41,961 nt of DNA from assembly GCA_965662365.1 (NCBI GenBank), contig CBFIHR010000033.1, positions 1-41,961 of the forward strand, in the 5' to 3' direction. Of the stretch, positions 33,091 to 41,961 are shown one piece after another. The position numbers were made by a program, and so were the translations under genes. Numbering within the stretch: the first letter of the stretch is position 1; each line of letters opens with the position of its first letter. The stretch is from CAWVWD01 sp965662365. Lineage in GTDB: Bacteria; Bacteroidota; Bacteroidia; Chitinophagales; Saprospiraceae. The notes below the pieces were generated by a model that was not told the origin of the DNA, did no database searches, and saw only the letters and a list, made by a program, of their open reading frames with translations.

Positions 33091-33200
33091 AATTGTTAAA
33101 CTATTTTTAATAAAATATTCTGCATCAATTATCCCGAGTTTTTCCGAATTTTCAGGGGAAACACTCAACAATAATTCAAGAATATAATAATTTAACAGTT
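33091..33200. repeat. Imperfect inverted repeat in the kinase-regulator gap
   Basis: Arms 33091-33105 (AATTGTTAAACTATT) and 33186-33200 (AATAATTTAACAGTT) match at 13 of 15 positions with an 80-base loop. It spans nearly the whole spacer between two genes expected to be co-transcribed. Confidence 0.4.
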
Positions 33201-33204
33201 AATT

Positions 33205-36147
33205 TTATTCTTCTTCAAATTCTAAAAATGGAATCCGAACGATAACCTTCGTCCCTATCGCTTTATCGCCTTCTTTCAAGTCCACAAACTCAACTCTGGC
33301 TTTTTTATTTTCTCGTTTACTCATCAAATCTAAGCGTTTAACCGTATTTGAAATTCCGGTTGATTGATGTTCGGAGAGATTTTTTTTACTTACTTTTGCA
33401 GCCGCTTCACGCCCTACGCCATTATCAATAATTTCACAAATCAAATTTTCATCGTCCCGCTTAAAATTAATCGTTAGCGTCGGAGTACCATCATATTTTG
33501 GCATTAAACCGTGCCAGATCGCATTTTCGGCAAACGGTTGAATAATCATAGACGGTAATTCGACATCATAAGCGTCAACGTCTTCCTCAACGTTAATTTT
33601 ATACTTAAACTTTCCTTCAAAACGAAGGGCTTCCAAGTTTAAATATAACGTTAAGGTCGTAATTTCGTCCTCTAAACTTATCAAATTCGTTTTAGAATTT
33701 TCTAAAACTCGACGAATCAGTTTCGCAAATTGTGATAAATAATAATTGGCAGACACTTCGTCTTCCATCGTAATAAAATGCTGAATCGAATTTAAGGCAT
33801 TAAAAATAAAATGTGGATTCATTTGAGCTCGAAGTGCCATACCTTCCGACTCCGAAATCTGTCGCCGCAAACGAATTTTATCTTCTCTATTTTTAATATT
33901 GTAATATAGAAAACCGCTAATCAAACTGCCTATTATCAGCGTTACCAAAAGAATAAACCAAGTCGTTTTCCACCACGGAGAACGAATAATAAATTTAATT
34001 TCTCGTTCGGTACTGGCTTTACCATCAATGCTAATTGCTTGAATCCGAAAAATATAAGTCCCGGGCTGCAAAAATGGAAAATGTGCAAACTTGCTGCTGG
34101 TCTCGACCCAGTCGTTACTCAACCCTTCCAGCTGATAACGATAACGCACTTGTGATCCACTTTTGAATGAAATTCCGGTATATTCTATCTGAATGTCATT
34201 TTGATAATAATGTAAATTATATTCGGGTTTCAAAGTCGTGTCTCGACCTCGAATCTGAACATTAGTAATATAAAAAGTTGGTGCGAAAGTTTCTCGCTGA
34301 GCTTTATTCACACTTTCGATGTATGACAGCCCCGCCGAAGTTGCAGCCCAAACGGTGTCACTTCTTACAAAAATTCCTCGTACCTCATTCGATGATAAAT
34401 ATTCGGCTTCCGTATAAGAAAATATGCCCCGAGGATTTCCATTTTCGATTGTAAACTTACTCACTCCACCATTTGAAGCCATCCAAATTGTACCGTCATT
34501 CGCCTGAAAAATATCGGTGCAAACATTACTGGCTAAACCATTTTTTTTAGTAATCTGTCTAACTTTATTTCCATTTTTTAATATAATTCCATTTCCTGCT
34601 GTACAGATACAAAGAATATCGTCATCCGTCGTTATCAAGTCATTGATTCGATAGCGGTATAACGGATTTCCTGTGATAGTATTGACTGTTTTTCCATCAT
34701 AAAAATACAAACCAGTATTACTTCCCAGCCACGCTTTTTTATTCTTTAGCGTGGCAATCGCATTCACTCGCTTGTCCCACAATTCTATTGTATTCAATTG
34801 TTTATCAATCAAATACAAACCATTCGAACTTCCAACAAATACTTCTTGTGCTTCATTAATAGCGATCGCTTTGACATTTTTTAGATTAAAATTTTTATCA
34901 ATACCAAATGTTACCAAACCAGCATCTGATCCCATCCAAAGGTTGTTATTAGCATCTAACTCTAAGGCCTGAATGCGGTTATAAAGCCTTGTATTCAAGC
35001 CTGTTTGTAACACCTGAATCGATCCATTTGGTCGTAAATAATTGACTGTTCCCGATTGTGTTCCGATAAAAACATCGCCGGCGACATTGCCTGTAATAGC
35101 AAATAATTCATCATCTGACAAGCCATAATCTATAGTATAAGTCAACACTTTATTATCCGACAACATATAAATTCCGTTACCTAAAGTTGCCATCCAAAGA
35201 TTACCTTCTTTATCTTTTGTAACACAAGAAACAGACTGACTTTCCAAATAATTCTCAACGATTTGCGGATCATTTTCTAAATTATCTAATAAATATAAGC
35301 CTTCACCCAACGTTCCTAACCAAACACCTCCTAACTCACTTTCGCCCAAAATCAAAATATCTGAATCTAATTTTAGCTCTTCGTTAGATAAGATTTTTTT
35401 AGGTTCAGAAGGCTCATTCCAGCGGTAGTCAATTAGGTATAAATCGTTGGTATTTTGTGCTTTCGCAATGACGTGTATTGGACTAATCGGCACGATTTCC
35501 GAAAAGGGTGTTTCGAAAAATCGTAAAAAACTGACTTTATTATTTTTAAAAATAAATTCAGCTACATTCGATAATACATGGATTTGACCATTTTCTGCTT
35601 CAAAACACCCCAAAATAACAATTGGATTATCCAAACTATCGTAAGGCAAAGCATTAAGAAAATCAACTTGTTCGAGATGTGTCACTTTATCATCGTCCAA
35701 AATTGATAAACCGTCACGATATTGAGAAAAATATAATTTTTGATCCGAATCTTCAAAAATTTGCATAATCCAATGAGAAGTTTCAAGTGCTTTAAGCTCA
35801 GGAATTTGATTCGCATTAAAAATATCATTACCTTTTATATAACCAAAATGACCATTGTATGCTCGAAACCAAACTCGGTTTTTAGAATCTTCAAAAACAC
35901 CGAAAATTTCATTATCTGGCAACCCGTCATCCATACTGTAACTACGAAAATCTGTTCCGTCAAACCTTGCCAAACCTGCTTCAGTACTTAACCACAGAAA
36001 ATCTCTAGAATCTTGAAACACATGATAAACCGTTGCACTCGGCAAGCCGTCTTCAACCTCAAAGTGTCGTAACTTTGGAGCTTGTGCCAACGAATAATTG
36101 GTTAGTAAACCTAAAAATAGTAATATGTAGAAATGTTGATTAGTCAT
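33205..36147 (-). CDS. Reporter-type sensor histidine kinase (propeller, Y_Y_Y, LytS-like kinase)
   Basis: 980 residues. A signal peptide (LGLLTNYSLAQ) is followed by a large periplasmic sensor of beta-propeller repeats (for example VFQDSRDFLWLSTEAGLARFDG, DLDANNNLWMGSDAGLVTF; about 25-620). A Y_Y_Y domain follows (YRYQLEGLSNDWVETSSKFAHFPFLQPGTYIFRIQA), then one transmembrane helix (about 726-748). The kinase core is of the LytS/His_kinase type: H-box QMNPHFIFNALNSIQHFI near 772, and ATP-binding DNGVGREAA near 908. It is not a hybrid: there is no receiver domain on the same chain, and the LytTR regulator follows as a separate gene. In Bacteroidota such sensors often watch periplasmic sugars, but no glycan-use genes are adjacent here, so the signal is unknown. 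Confidence 0.92.
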   Translation of the reverse strand: MTNQHFYILLFLGLLTNYSLAQAPKLRHFEVEDGLPSATVYHVFQDSRDFLWLSTEAGLARFDGTDFRSYSMDDGLPDNEIFGVFEDSKNRVWFRAYNGHFGYIKGNDIFNANQIPELKALETSHWIMQIFEDSDQKLYFSQYRDGLSILDDDKVTHLEQVDFLNALPYDSLDNPIVILGCFEAENGQIHVLSNVAEFIFKNNKVSFLRFFETPFSEIVPISPIHVIAKAQNTNDLYLIDYRWNEPSEPKKILSNEELKLDSDILILGESELGGVWLGTLGEGLYLLDNLENDPQIVENYLESQSVSCVTKDKEGNLWMATLGNGIYMLSDNKVLTYTIDYGLSDDELFAITGNVAGDVFIGTQSGTVNYLRPNGSIQVLQTGLNTRLYNRIQALELDANNNLWMGSDAGLVTFGIDKNFNLKNVKAIAINEAQEVFVGSSNGLYLIDKQLNTIELWDKRVNAIATLKNKKAWLGSNTGLYFYDGKTVNTITGNPLYRYRINDLITTDDDILCICTAGNGIILKNGNKVRQITKKNGLASNVCTDIFQANDGTIWMASNGGVSKFTIENGNPRGIFSYTEAEYLSSNEVRGIFVRSDTVWAATSAGLSYIESVNKAQRETFAPTFYITNVQIRGRDTTLKPEYNLHYYQNDIQIEYTGISFKSGSQVRYRYQLEGLSNDWVETSSKFAHFPFLQPGTYIFRIQAISIDGKASTEREIKFIIRSPWWKTTWFILLVTLIIGSLISGFLYYNIKNREDKIRLRRQISESEGMALRAQMNPHFIFNALNSIQHFITMEDEVSANYYLSQFAKLIRRVLENSKTNLISLEDEITTLTLYLNLEALRFEGKFKYKINVEEDVDAYDVELPSMIIQPFAENAIWHGLMPKYDGTPTLTINFKRDDENLICEIIDNGVGREAAAKVSKKNLSEHQSTGISNTVKRLDLMSKRENKKARVEFVDLKEGDKAIGTKVIVRIPFLEFEEE

Positions 36148-36403
36148 TTATGGTTGGTGATAAAATCAAAATCAAGTGTTACGAAAGCCTAATATATAAA
36201 AAGTAGATTATTATTTGTAGTCTAACGACAAATTCATTTCGAATGAGTTATAGAAAAGTGATTCAAAATGAAGTAGATGTTAGCTCCTGTAGGTATAATT
36301 TTCTTTTTATTATTTCTGACTGGGTTACACAACGCATGTATAACTTTTCTCAAAAAAAATCATTTATATTGCATATCATTTTTAATAAATATTGTCAAAA
36401 ACT

Positions 36404-37045
36404 ATGATATTTCTATTCCAAATATTACCTGAATTTACGAGCGAAATGTTCTTCTTTTCGGCGGTCTCGGGGTTTGGGTTATTATTACTAATGATCGGTT
36501 GGATTATTTCAGTTTTTGACGGTGATATAGACTTAGATAGTTTTAGGAATGTTGATATCAGTGAGTTAGGCGGTGGCTTAAGTGACCTCGATAGTAATGT
36601 TGGTCAAATGGTAAATGACAACAATCTCAATGAGTTTACTGGTGGTTTTCCCTTTCCGAGTTTCTTTTCTTTAAAAGTTTTTAGAATTGTGATGTTGTGT
36701 TTTGGTCTTGGTGGAAATACGGGTTTACGACTTGGCTGGGATTTTAAGAATAGTCTAATTTTAGCCGTGATTACTGGTTTTCTTTCAGGTTATATTGTTT
36801 ATCGAGGATTCATTTTTGTGTACAAACAAACCATGTATGATTATCGTGATCCGCAAATTATAGGTCGAGAAGGTCGGGTAACTTTAGATATTCCGAATGA
36901 TGGATTTGGACAAATTCTGGTCGATGTCGTTGGGCAACGGCATATTTTTCGAGCGACAAGCACAGATGGAAACGCTATCAAACAGGGAACGAATATCATT
37001 ATTAAAAATAAGAAAAGAGGAACTTGCTATGTAGAGCCAAAATGA
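36404..37045 (+). CDS. NfeD-like membrane protein with OB-fold C-terminus
   Basis: 213 residues. One hydrophobic segment near the N-terminus (about 14-35) is followed by an acidic, Asn/Gly-rich loop (DGDIDLDSF, SDLDSNVGQMVNDNN). Two membrane segments (about 90-145) come next. The last 65 residues (DPQIIGREGRVTLDIPNDGFGQILVDV, then TNIIIKNKKRGTCYVEP) resemble the OB-fold domain of NfeD/YuaF proteins. Those usually pair with a flotillin/stomatin gene, which is absent here. I use the ATG at 36404; a TTG at 36392 lies in frame. It may help organise membrane domains or quality control; that role is by family analogy. Confidence 0.7.
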   Translation: MIFLFQILPEFTSEMFFFSAVSGFGLLLLMIGWIISVFDGDIDLDSFRNVDISELGGGLSDLDSNVGQMVNDNNLNEFTGGFPFPSFFSLKVFRIVMLCFGLGGNTGLRLGWDFKNSLILAVITGFLSGYIVYRGFIFVYKQTMYDYRDPQIIGREGRVTLDIPNDGFGQILVDVVGQRHIFRATSTDGNAIKQGTNIIIKNKKRGTCYVEPK

Positions 37046-37127
37046 TACGTCATTAAATATTATTAACGATACCATAAAAATTTGAAAATCAACATTTTAA
37101 ATTCGATTATTTCAACATCAGCTTAAC

Positions 37128-38111
37128 ATGAGAATAGACGCACATTTACATTTAAATCAAATAAATCATCAAACCATTCGTCATGCTATAGATAATGGTT
37201 TTCAATTGATTTCTATCAATACGGCTGTACCGTTCTTCCCTGCCATTGAAACACAAGAAGCTATTATTTTGAAATTAAAAAAAGAATATTCTAATACTGT
37301 TTTTCATCTTGCGACCTTTCCGACAACTAACTTTTGGAATCGTAACTGGGAACAAAAAACGATTGAGTACCTGAAACAAAGACTGGAAAACGGTGCAATC
37401 GGTGTCAAAATTTGGAAAAATATTGGAATGGAGTTAAAAGATGAAAATGACCAATATATTTTGCAAAATCATCCGAAGTTCGATTCCGTCTATGCGTTTT
37501 TATCCGATAACCAAATTCCGCTTTTGGCACATACAGGCGAGCCGCTAAATTGTTGGCTACCTTTGGAGGAAATGACCGTAAAACAAGACCGAGATTATTT
37601 CGCTGCACATCCCGAATATCATGCTGCTCGTTTGCCAGAAATTCCACATTATTGGGAACATATCAAGGCAAGGGACAATATTTTGGAAAAACATCCAAAT
37701 TTACGATTTGTCGGGGCGCATATCGGTAGCTTAGAATGGGACACGGACGAAATTGCCGAAAGGCTGGATAAATTTCCAAATTTGGCGGTGGATTTGGCGG
37801 ATAGAGTTTGTCATTTACAGCATCAAGCGGTTACAGATTGGCAAAAAGTCCGTGATTTTGTCATAAAATACCAAGATAGAATTTTGTACGGAACGGATTT
37901 TATAGATGATAACTCAAAAACGCAACTCGAAAAAGATAAATGGCTACTAAATGATAAATGGAAAATGCACCATCTATTTTTCACAACAAGTAAAAAAATG
38001 ACTGCTCCAAAAGTCACTGGAAGTTTCAACGGTTTGAATTTGTCGGAAGCTATATTGAATAAAATTTATCGGGAAAATGCGTTGAACTGGTATCAACTTA
38101 TGGCTTCATAA
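37128..38111 (+). CDS. Amidohydrolase family (metal-dependent hydrolase)
   Basis: 327 residues, a TIM-barrel metallohydrolase of the amidohydrolase-2 type. Candidate metal ligands are His6 and His8 (DAHLHLN), a histidine in LLAHTGEP, a histidine in FVGAHIGS and the Asp in YGTDFIDD, each after the expected strand. The fold would hydrolyse or decarboxylate a small organic substrate, not identifiable by sequence. It is cytoplasmic, with no signal peptide. It starts 82 bases after the NfeD-like gene on the same strand and could be co-transcribed. A bidirectional terminator follows. Confidence 0.85.
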   Translation: MRIDAHLHLNQINHQTIRHAIDNGFQLISINTAVPFFPAIETQEAIILKLKKEYSNTVFHLATFPTTNFWNRNWEQKTIEYLKQRLENGAIGVKIWKNIGMELKDENDQYILQNHPKFDSVYAFLSDNQIPLLAHTGEPLNCWLPLEEMTVKQDRDYFAAHPEYHAARLPEIPHYWEHIKARDNILEKHPNLRFVGAHIGSLEWDTDEIAERLDKFPNLAVDLADRVCHLQHQAVTDWQKVRDFVIKYQDRILYGTDFIDDNSKTQLEKDKWLLNDKWKMHHLFFTTSKKMTAPKVTGSFNGLNLSEAILNKIYRENALNWYQLMAS

Positions 38112-38122
38112 TTTATTAAATA

Positions 38123-38167
38123 AAAAACGGTCATTAATTTAGATAACCTAAATCAATAACCGTTTTT
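38123..38167. terminator. Bidirectional terminator between convergent genes
   Basis: AAAAACGGT (38123-38131) and its complement (38159-38167) pair; after single mismatches the stem continues with ATT and ATTTAG to a 5-base loop. It serves both the amidohydrolase and the facing OmpA-family gene. Confidence 0.8.
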
Positions 38168-38193
38168 CGCTAAATAGTAGCAAATTAAGCGTT

Positions 38194-38967
38194 TTAATCG
38201 ACTTTCAAATATTCAGGAACAGCGATCGCTTCGACCAAATCCCAAATAATTTGACCATCAGCCGCAACGATACGGATCTCAACACGACGATTCAACTTAC
38301 GTCCTTCTGGTGAGTCATTTCCATTTGCTGCATTTTTGGCAACTGGTCTATCTTCTCCGTAAACTTGTACATCTAAGCGAGAAGCATCTATACCTTTAGC
38401 TACTAAGTAATTTTTGGTTGCATTGCCACGACGATTTGATAAGGCAATGTTATATTCTTCTGACCCCAAAGCATCCGTGTGTGCGTGCAATTCTGCATGA
38501 TAATCCGGATTTTCATTCATTAAAGTCATTAGTTTATCCAACTGAATTGTTGACTCTGCCTTCAATGCCGAACGATCAAAATCGAAGAAAATATTACGAA
38601 TAAATAAATTGCTTTCGGGAGCAGGTGTCCCTTCACCTTCACCAATAAAAATCGCATCTTCGGGGCTTGCACAAGAACGTTTACACAACTCTCTAATTTG
38701 TGTCAAATTCACTACTCTTGAATAAGGAAACCCTGCCTTTAATGCTTTTTTCTTTACTTTTTCTGCAAAATCCTCGGTCACATAAGGCCCTAAATAATAG
38801 CGGTAAATGTTGTTATGATCTTGTTCCTGATAAACACCAGGCAAATCTTCGAATCGTTCTAATGTTACTGGATCGGAATAAGCTGCTACTTGAACAGCAT
38901 AATCTTGTGCCAAAATATTAGACACGAAAATTAAACTTACAATAATTGTGGTGAGAAAATATCTCAT
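38194..38967 (-). CDS. OmpA-family outer-membrane protein with SPOR-like domain
   Basis: 257 residues. The signal peptide ends near NILAQ (20). Residues about 22-95 (DYAVQVAAYSDPVTLERF, YRYYLGPYVTEDFAEKVKKKAL) resemble a SPOR-type peptidoglycan-binding fold. A linker with two cysteines (CKRSC) follows, then an OmpA C-terminal domain (about 125-245: NIFFDFDRSALKAES, HTDALGSEEYNIALSNRRGNA, GRKLNRRVEIRI). It should link the outer membrane to peptidoglycan. No transmembrane barrel is present, so anchoring is by peptidoglycan or partner proteins. Confidence 0.88.
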   Translation of the reverse strand: MRYFLTTIIVSLIFVSNILAQDYAVQVAAYSDPVTLERFEDLPGVYQEQDHNNIYRYYLGPYVTEDFAEKVKKKALKAGFPYSRVVNLTQIRELCKRSCASPEDAIFIGEGEGTPAPESNLFIRNIFFDFDRSALKAESTIQLDKLMTLMNENPDYHAELHAHTDALGSEEYNIALSNRRGNATKNYLVAKGIDASRLDVQVYGEDRPVAKNAANGNDSPEGRKLNRRVEIRIVAADGQIIWDLVEAIAVPEYLKVD

Positions 38968-39166
38968 AGTTCCAAGATTTTAATTTTATAATTAACAATT
39001 ATACTACTTAATTACTTTTTAACGATAATTCGTCTGAAAGTTTCAATTAGACCTATAAAATATTTACAATATCTTTTTTATACCAAAGTCCTTTTTTCGT
39101 TTTCAGCCGATCTATACCTAACTTTATCCCTTCTTAGTCAAATGAATAATAATACAAAAAGTAATT

Positions 39167-40222
39167 ATGATCAATCAATTAATGATATACGGTGCAAATG
39201 GCTACACGGCTCAGTTAATAATTGAACTGGCGGTAAAGGTAGGTATAAAACCGATTTTAGCAGGCAGAAACAAACGTAAAATTCAACCGATTGCAAAACG
39301 TTTTGATTTACCATATCGCATTTTTGATTTGCAAAATCCTCGAGCAATTGATGACGCTATCTCTGACATTGAAGTTGTCTTGCATTGTGCCGGTCCTTAC
39401 ATTCATACCGCAAAACCAATGGTCGAAGCTTGTATCAGAAATATGGCTCATTATTTAGATATTACAGGCGAGATTGATGTATTCGAGCTGATTCAATCTT
39501 ATGATTATGAAGCCAAAAAGAAAGCCGTGATGTTGCTACCGGGTTGCGGTTTTGATGTCGTACCAACCGATTGCATGGCCAAATATCTTTCTGAACAACT
39601 ACCTGATGCCACACATTTGTCCTTGGCTTTCGCCTCAAAAGGTGGCGGCTTATCACACGGAACAGCGATGACCGCAATCGAGAATCTAGGCGAAGCAGGG
39701 AAAATTCGACTCAATGGTCAAATCGTCAATCGACCAATCGGACATCAAACGAAGGCTTTAAGATTTGGGACAGAGTTTAAGAGTTTTGGAGTAACTATTC
39801 CTTGGGGAGATGTTTCGACCGCTTTTTACAGCACTGGAATTCCGAACATCCAAGTCTTTTTAGGCGTACCACAGCATAATGCAAAATATATTCAATTGCA
39901 ATCTAAATTCAACTGGTTACTCAAAATGGATTTTGTTAAAAAAATCGCCAAAGCCATCGTCAATGCTCAAATGACTGGACCTGATAAAAAAACTCGACAA
40001 CGTTCAAAAGCCTATGTTTGGGGAGAAGTCAAAAACGCAAAAGGCCAAACTAAATCCGCTTATTTTTCTACGTTAGAAACGTACACGTTAACCGCAGTTA
40101 TGGCTGTCCGAATCGCTCAAAAAGTGTTAGATAAAAACTTTAAAATTGGTTTTCAAACGCCTTCCAATGCGTATGGCTGGCGGTTAATAACAGAAATTGA
40201 GGAAACGAGATTTGGGGTTTAA
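39167..40222 (+). CDS. Saccharopine dehydrogenase-like NAD(P)-binding oxidoreductase
   Basis: 351 residues. The N-terminal Rossmann fold starts MIYGANGYTAQLIIELA (6-22), then RNKRKIQPIAKRF and VVLHCAGPYIHTAKPMVEAC, the pattern of the saccharopine dehydrogenase / trans-acting enoyl reductase group. The conserved GCGFDVVPTDCMA follows. The C-terminal half is less conserved. It probably reduces or oxidises a small metabolite with NADP; the true substrate is unknown and lysine metabolism should not be assumed. It is monocistronic, ended by the hairpin at 40242, with a weak TAACTTTA -7-like element about 50 bases upstream. Confidence 0.82.
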   Translation: MINQLMIYGANGYTAQLIIELAVKVGIKPILAGRNKRKIQPIAKRFDLPYRIFDLQNPRAIDDAISDIEVVLHCAGPYIHTAKPMVEACIRNMAHYLDITGEIDVFELIQSYDYEAKKKAVMLLPGCGFDVVPTDCMAKYLSEQLPDATHLSLAFASKGGGLSHGTAMTAIENLGEAGKIRLNGQIVNRPIGHQTKALRFGTEFKSFGVTIPWGDVSTAFYSTGIPNIQVFLGVPQHNAKYIQLQSKFNWLLKMDFVKKIAKAIVNAQMTGPDKKTRQRSKAYVWGEVKNAKGQTKSAYFSTLETYTLTAVMAVRIAQKVLDKNFKIGFQTPSNAYGWRLITEIEETRFGV

Positions 40223-40241
40223 TAAATGATGATATGTTTTC

Positions 40242-40276
40242 AAAACCTATAAGATTTCAAAAATCTTATAGGTTTT
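40242..40276. terminator. Bidirectional terminator between convergent genes
   Basis: A perfect 16-base stem formed by AAAACCTATAAGATTT (40242-40257) and its complement (40261-40276) around CAA. It ends two bases before the coaX stop codon at 40278. The AACCTATAAGAT form recalls a hairpin repeated in other Bacteroidota genomes. Confidence 0.85.
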
Positions 40277-40277
40277 A

Positions 40278-41045
40278 TTACGACTTCACCATTTCACCAA
40301 TCAACCTTAATCCATTCATTGTCAATGATTTATCAATCATATCAAATTCTGACTGCAACGGTTTCAAAACATGTGACAAACCGCCCGTTGCGATGACTTT
40401 ACAAGTTCCTAATTCCTGTTTTGTCTGTTCTAAAACGCCTTTTACTAAACCAATATAACCGTATAAAATACCAGCTTGAATGGCATGAACCGTATCTTTT
40501 CCGATAGCTGAGGCTGGTAATTCTAAAGGAATTTCAGGCAATTGTGCTGCATTTGAAGCCAAAGCCTTCATTGCTGTTTTAATTCCTGGAGCAATCGCTA
40601 CACCTTGAATATATCCGTCTTTATCAATTGACGTAAACGTCAATGCTGTTCCAAAATCCACCACAATACAAGCCGCTTTCGCAAAATGAAAACCAGCTAC
40701 GGCATTGGCCACTAAGTCCGTCCCAATCTCGTTTTCGTTGGTGGTAATTTTTATATTTAGTTGGTGATAAATAGACGGATTAACGACTAAAACTTTCTTT
40801 TGAAAAACAGACTTCAATAAGTTCGAAATGACCGATGATAACTTAGGCACAACACTACTCAAAACCACAGAAGTGATACTTTCTACCGGGATATTATTCT
40901 GCGAAAGCATTGTTAAAATAAATTTTTTAAAATCGCTCTGCGGTCGATTTCGTCCCGAAGGCGTTCGCCAAATATGTTGCCATTGCTCGTTTTCATAAAT
41001 GCCAAAAACGATGTCCGAATTTCCAATATCTGTAATTAATTGCAT
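40278..41045 (-). CDS. coaX: Type III pantothenate kinase
   Basis: 255 residues. It phosphorylates pantothenate with ATP, the first step of coenzyme A synthesis, in the cytoplasm. It is an ASKHA-fold protein: the phosphate motif DIGNS (6-10), GTDLVANA (108-115) and VVDFGTALTF (128-137) are the CoaX hallmarks. GIKTAMKALASNAAQLPEI follows. The length equals the family norm. It belongs to the type III class that replaces CoaA in many bacteria. It stands alone, with the multiheme cytochrome gene 74 bases upstream on the same strand. Confidence 0.94.
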   Translation of the reverse strand: MQLITDIGNSDIVFGIYENEQWQHIWRTPSGRNRPQSDFKKFILTMLSQNNIPVESITSVVLSSVVPKLSSVISNLLKSVFQKKVLVVNPSIYHQLNIKITTNENEIGTDLVANAVAGFHFAKAACIVVDFGTALTFTSIDKDGYIQGVAIAPGIKTAMKALASNAAQLPEIPLELPASAIGKDTVHAIQAGILYGYIGLVKGVLEQTKQELGTCKVIATGGLSHVLKPLQSEFDMIDKSLTMNGLRLIGEMVKS

Positions 41046-41119
41046 CTGCTGTTTTTTTGCGAAAATACAAATTAATAACAGATTTTTACTTCAAATATGG
41101 AGATTCGGAGGGACATCTC

Positions 41120-41961
41120 CTACTCTACTTCAAACGCATAGATTTCCTCAAAAACGTTGATAAACAACGGATAACGCTTTGGCAATTTATTGTATTCTGC
41201 ATTTTCTTTATTCAACCGATGTTTATCGACTTTTGCCGTTAAGGTATATTTTCCTCTTTTTGCAATGGCGTGATTAATACTGAAAATTCTATCTTCTTTT
41301 GGTTGTAAATTATTATCGGACAGCTTTTTTACGGTCGGATACCATTGCCATTCCTCTCCGATTTTATTCGTTTTTGTTTTAATAATTTTACCGTTCTGAT
41401 CTTTGATTTCAAAAATAATTTCATAAAATCGTTCCGGGTCACCTGTTGGCAATTTATGACCTGCAAATTCATTTTTTAGCGTTAATTTATAGCTAATCGT
41501 TTCATTAATCGCATAAGATTTTTTCAATTTAGTGGGGAAATACGCCAAGCCTTCTAAGCCTTTTGTATTGATGGTATCTAATTTTGGAATACCCGACCCT
41601 GCAAAAAAGTGTCGGTGACTCAATCGCTCGGGATAACCCGGTACAACAGTACGATTCACTTCCTCCATGTGACAGCTGATGCAATTTTTTTCACCAAAAT
41701 AAGGGCCCGCTTTCCATTCGTCACCCGTCTCAAACGAACACGCCAAAGTCGGTGTAATCACCGCCGTCGCATCATGGCACGAAATACATAATTTTTCCGA
41801 AAGGAAAACCTTGTCTTTTACCGTTTTATGTGGTGCTTTTTTCGTGCCTGTTGGCCCAATAATCGCCTTATCTCGCACATGACAACTCGCACAAGTGATG
41901 CCTTCTTGTTGTAGATTGACATCAAAATGTGGATTTTTCTCCTTCACGGGTTGATAAATAT
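41120..41961 (-). CDS. Multiheme c-type cytochrome (5' part outside the window)
   Basis: At least 280 residues of the C-terminal part; the frame stays open past a GTG at 41947 to the window edge, so the true start lies beyond it. Three heme-binding sites are visible: CASCH, CISCH and CISCH, the last in NCISCHMEEV. The downstream half (ETISYKLTLKNEFAGHKLPTGDPERFYEIIFEI) looks like a beta-sandwich domain. Such proteins resemble cytochrome c554-type electron carriers in the periplasm. Partner enzymes cannot be seen. Confidence 0.8.
   Translation of the reverse strand, partial: IYQPVKEKNPHFDVNLQQEGITCASCHVRDKAIIGPTGTKKAPHKTVKDKVFLSEKLCISCHDATAVITPTLACSFETGDEWKAGPYFGEKNCISCHMEEVNRTVVPGYPERLSHRHFFAGSGIPKLDTINTKGLEGLAYFPTKLKKSYAINETISYKLTLKNEFAGHKLPTGDPERFYEIIFEIKDQNGKIIKTKTNKIGEEWQWYPTVKKLSDNNLQPKEDRIFSINHAIAKRGKYTLTAKVDKHRLNKENAEYNKLPKRYPLFINVFEEIYAFEVE

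Overview
The window is an AT-rich chromosomal segment of a Bacteroidota bacterium, most likely a free-living member near Saprospiria/Chitinophagia, although the class cannot be fixed from sequence alone. The evidence is two proteins ending in a type A type IX secretion (T9SS) C-terminal domain, a fused alpha/beta 2-oxoacid dehydrogenase E1, a reporter-type sensor kinase (beta-propeller plus Y_Y_Y) with a LytTR regulator, DUF1573, CoaX, and promoters of the Bacteroidota type (TTTG, about 19-20 bases, TAnnTTTG). I see no phage, insertion sequence, CRISPR array, rRNA or tRNA. Most genes are single transcription units separated by strong hairpin terminators.

Left part (1-9.0 kb, all on the minus strand): the first codons of a secreted protein; a NatA/NatB-like ABC exporter; a non-coding gap with a hairpin and an orphan terminator (possible small RNA); an OmpR/PhoB-type response regulator without a neighbouring kinase; a large M1 aminopeptidase lipoprotein; galactokinase; and a DUF1573 protein with a good promoter whose spacer is an inverted repeat. 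At 9.4-11.9 kb a plus-strand gene encodes the fused E1 enzyme; a charged coiled-coil protein faces it.

The most interesting block is 12.8-16.3 kb (plus strand). It holds four genes: a small Cys-containing secreted protein, an outer-membrane beta-barrel whose predicted mature N-terminus is a Cys-x-x-Cys-x-Cys motif, an MbnP-like lipoprotein, and an MbnH/MauG-like di-heme lipoprotein. By analogy with the MbnP/MbnH pair of methanotrophs this looks like an envelope copper system in which a di-heme enzyme oxidises a tryptophan of its partner to kynurenine. An elaborate stem-loop lies between the last two genes and a terminator closes the unit.

The block 16.3-20.6 kb (minus) holds XerD, a two-gene dehydrogenase (GMC-type FAD subunit with an unusual four-cysteine cluster, plus its twin-Arg-like small subunit, which probably starts at TTG), and an A-type Fe-S carrier. 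Then come a secreted subtilisin-like protease, a small membrane protein, a 1199-residue AsmA-family protein with internal repeats and a long charged coiled-coil tail, a heavy-metal-associated (HMA) domain protein, and a second T9SS cargo protein.

The right part (29-42 kb) contains a conserved hypothetical, Tex, a LytS/LytTR-like two-component pair, an NfeD-like membrane protein, an amidohydrolase, an OmpA-family protein, a saccharopine-dehydrogenase-like oxidoreductase, type III pantothenate kinase, and the 3' part of a multiheme cytochrome that runs off the window. All assignments rest on motifs and family knowledge read by eye; no database search was run.
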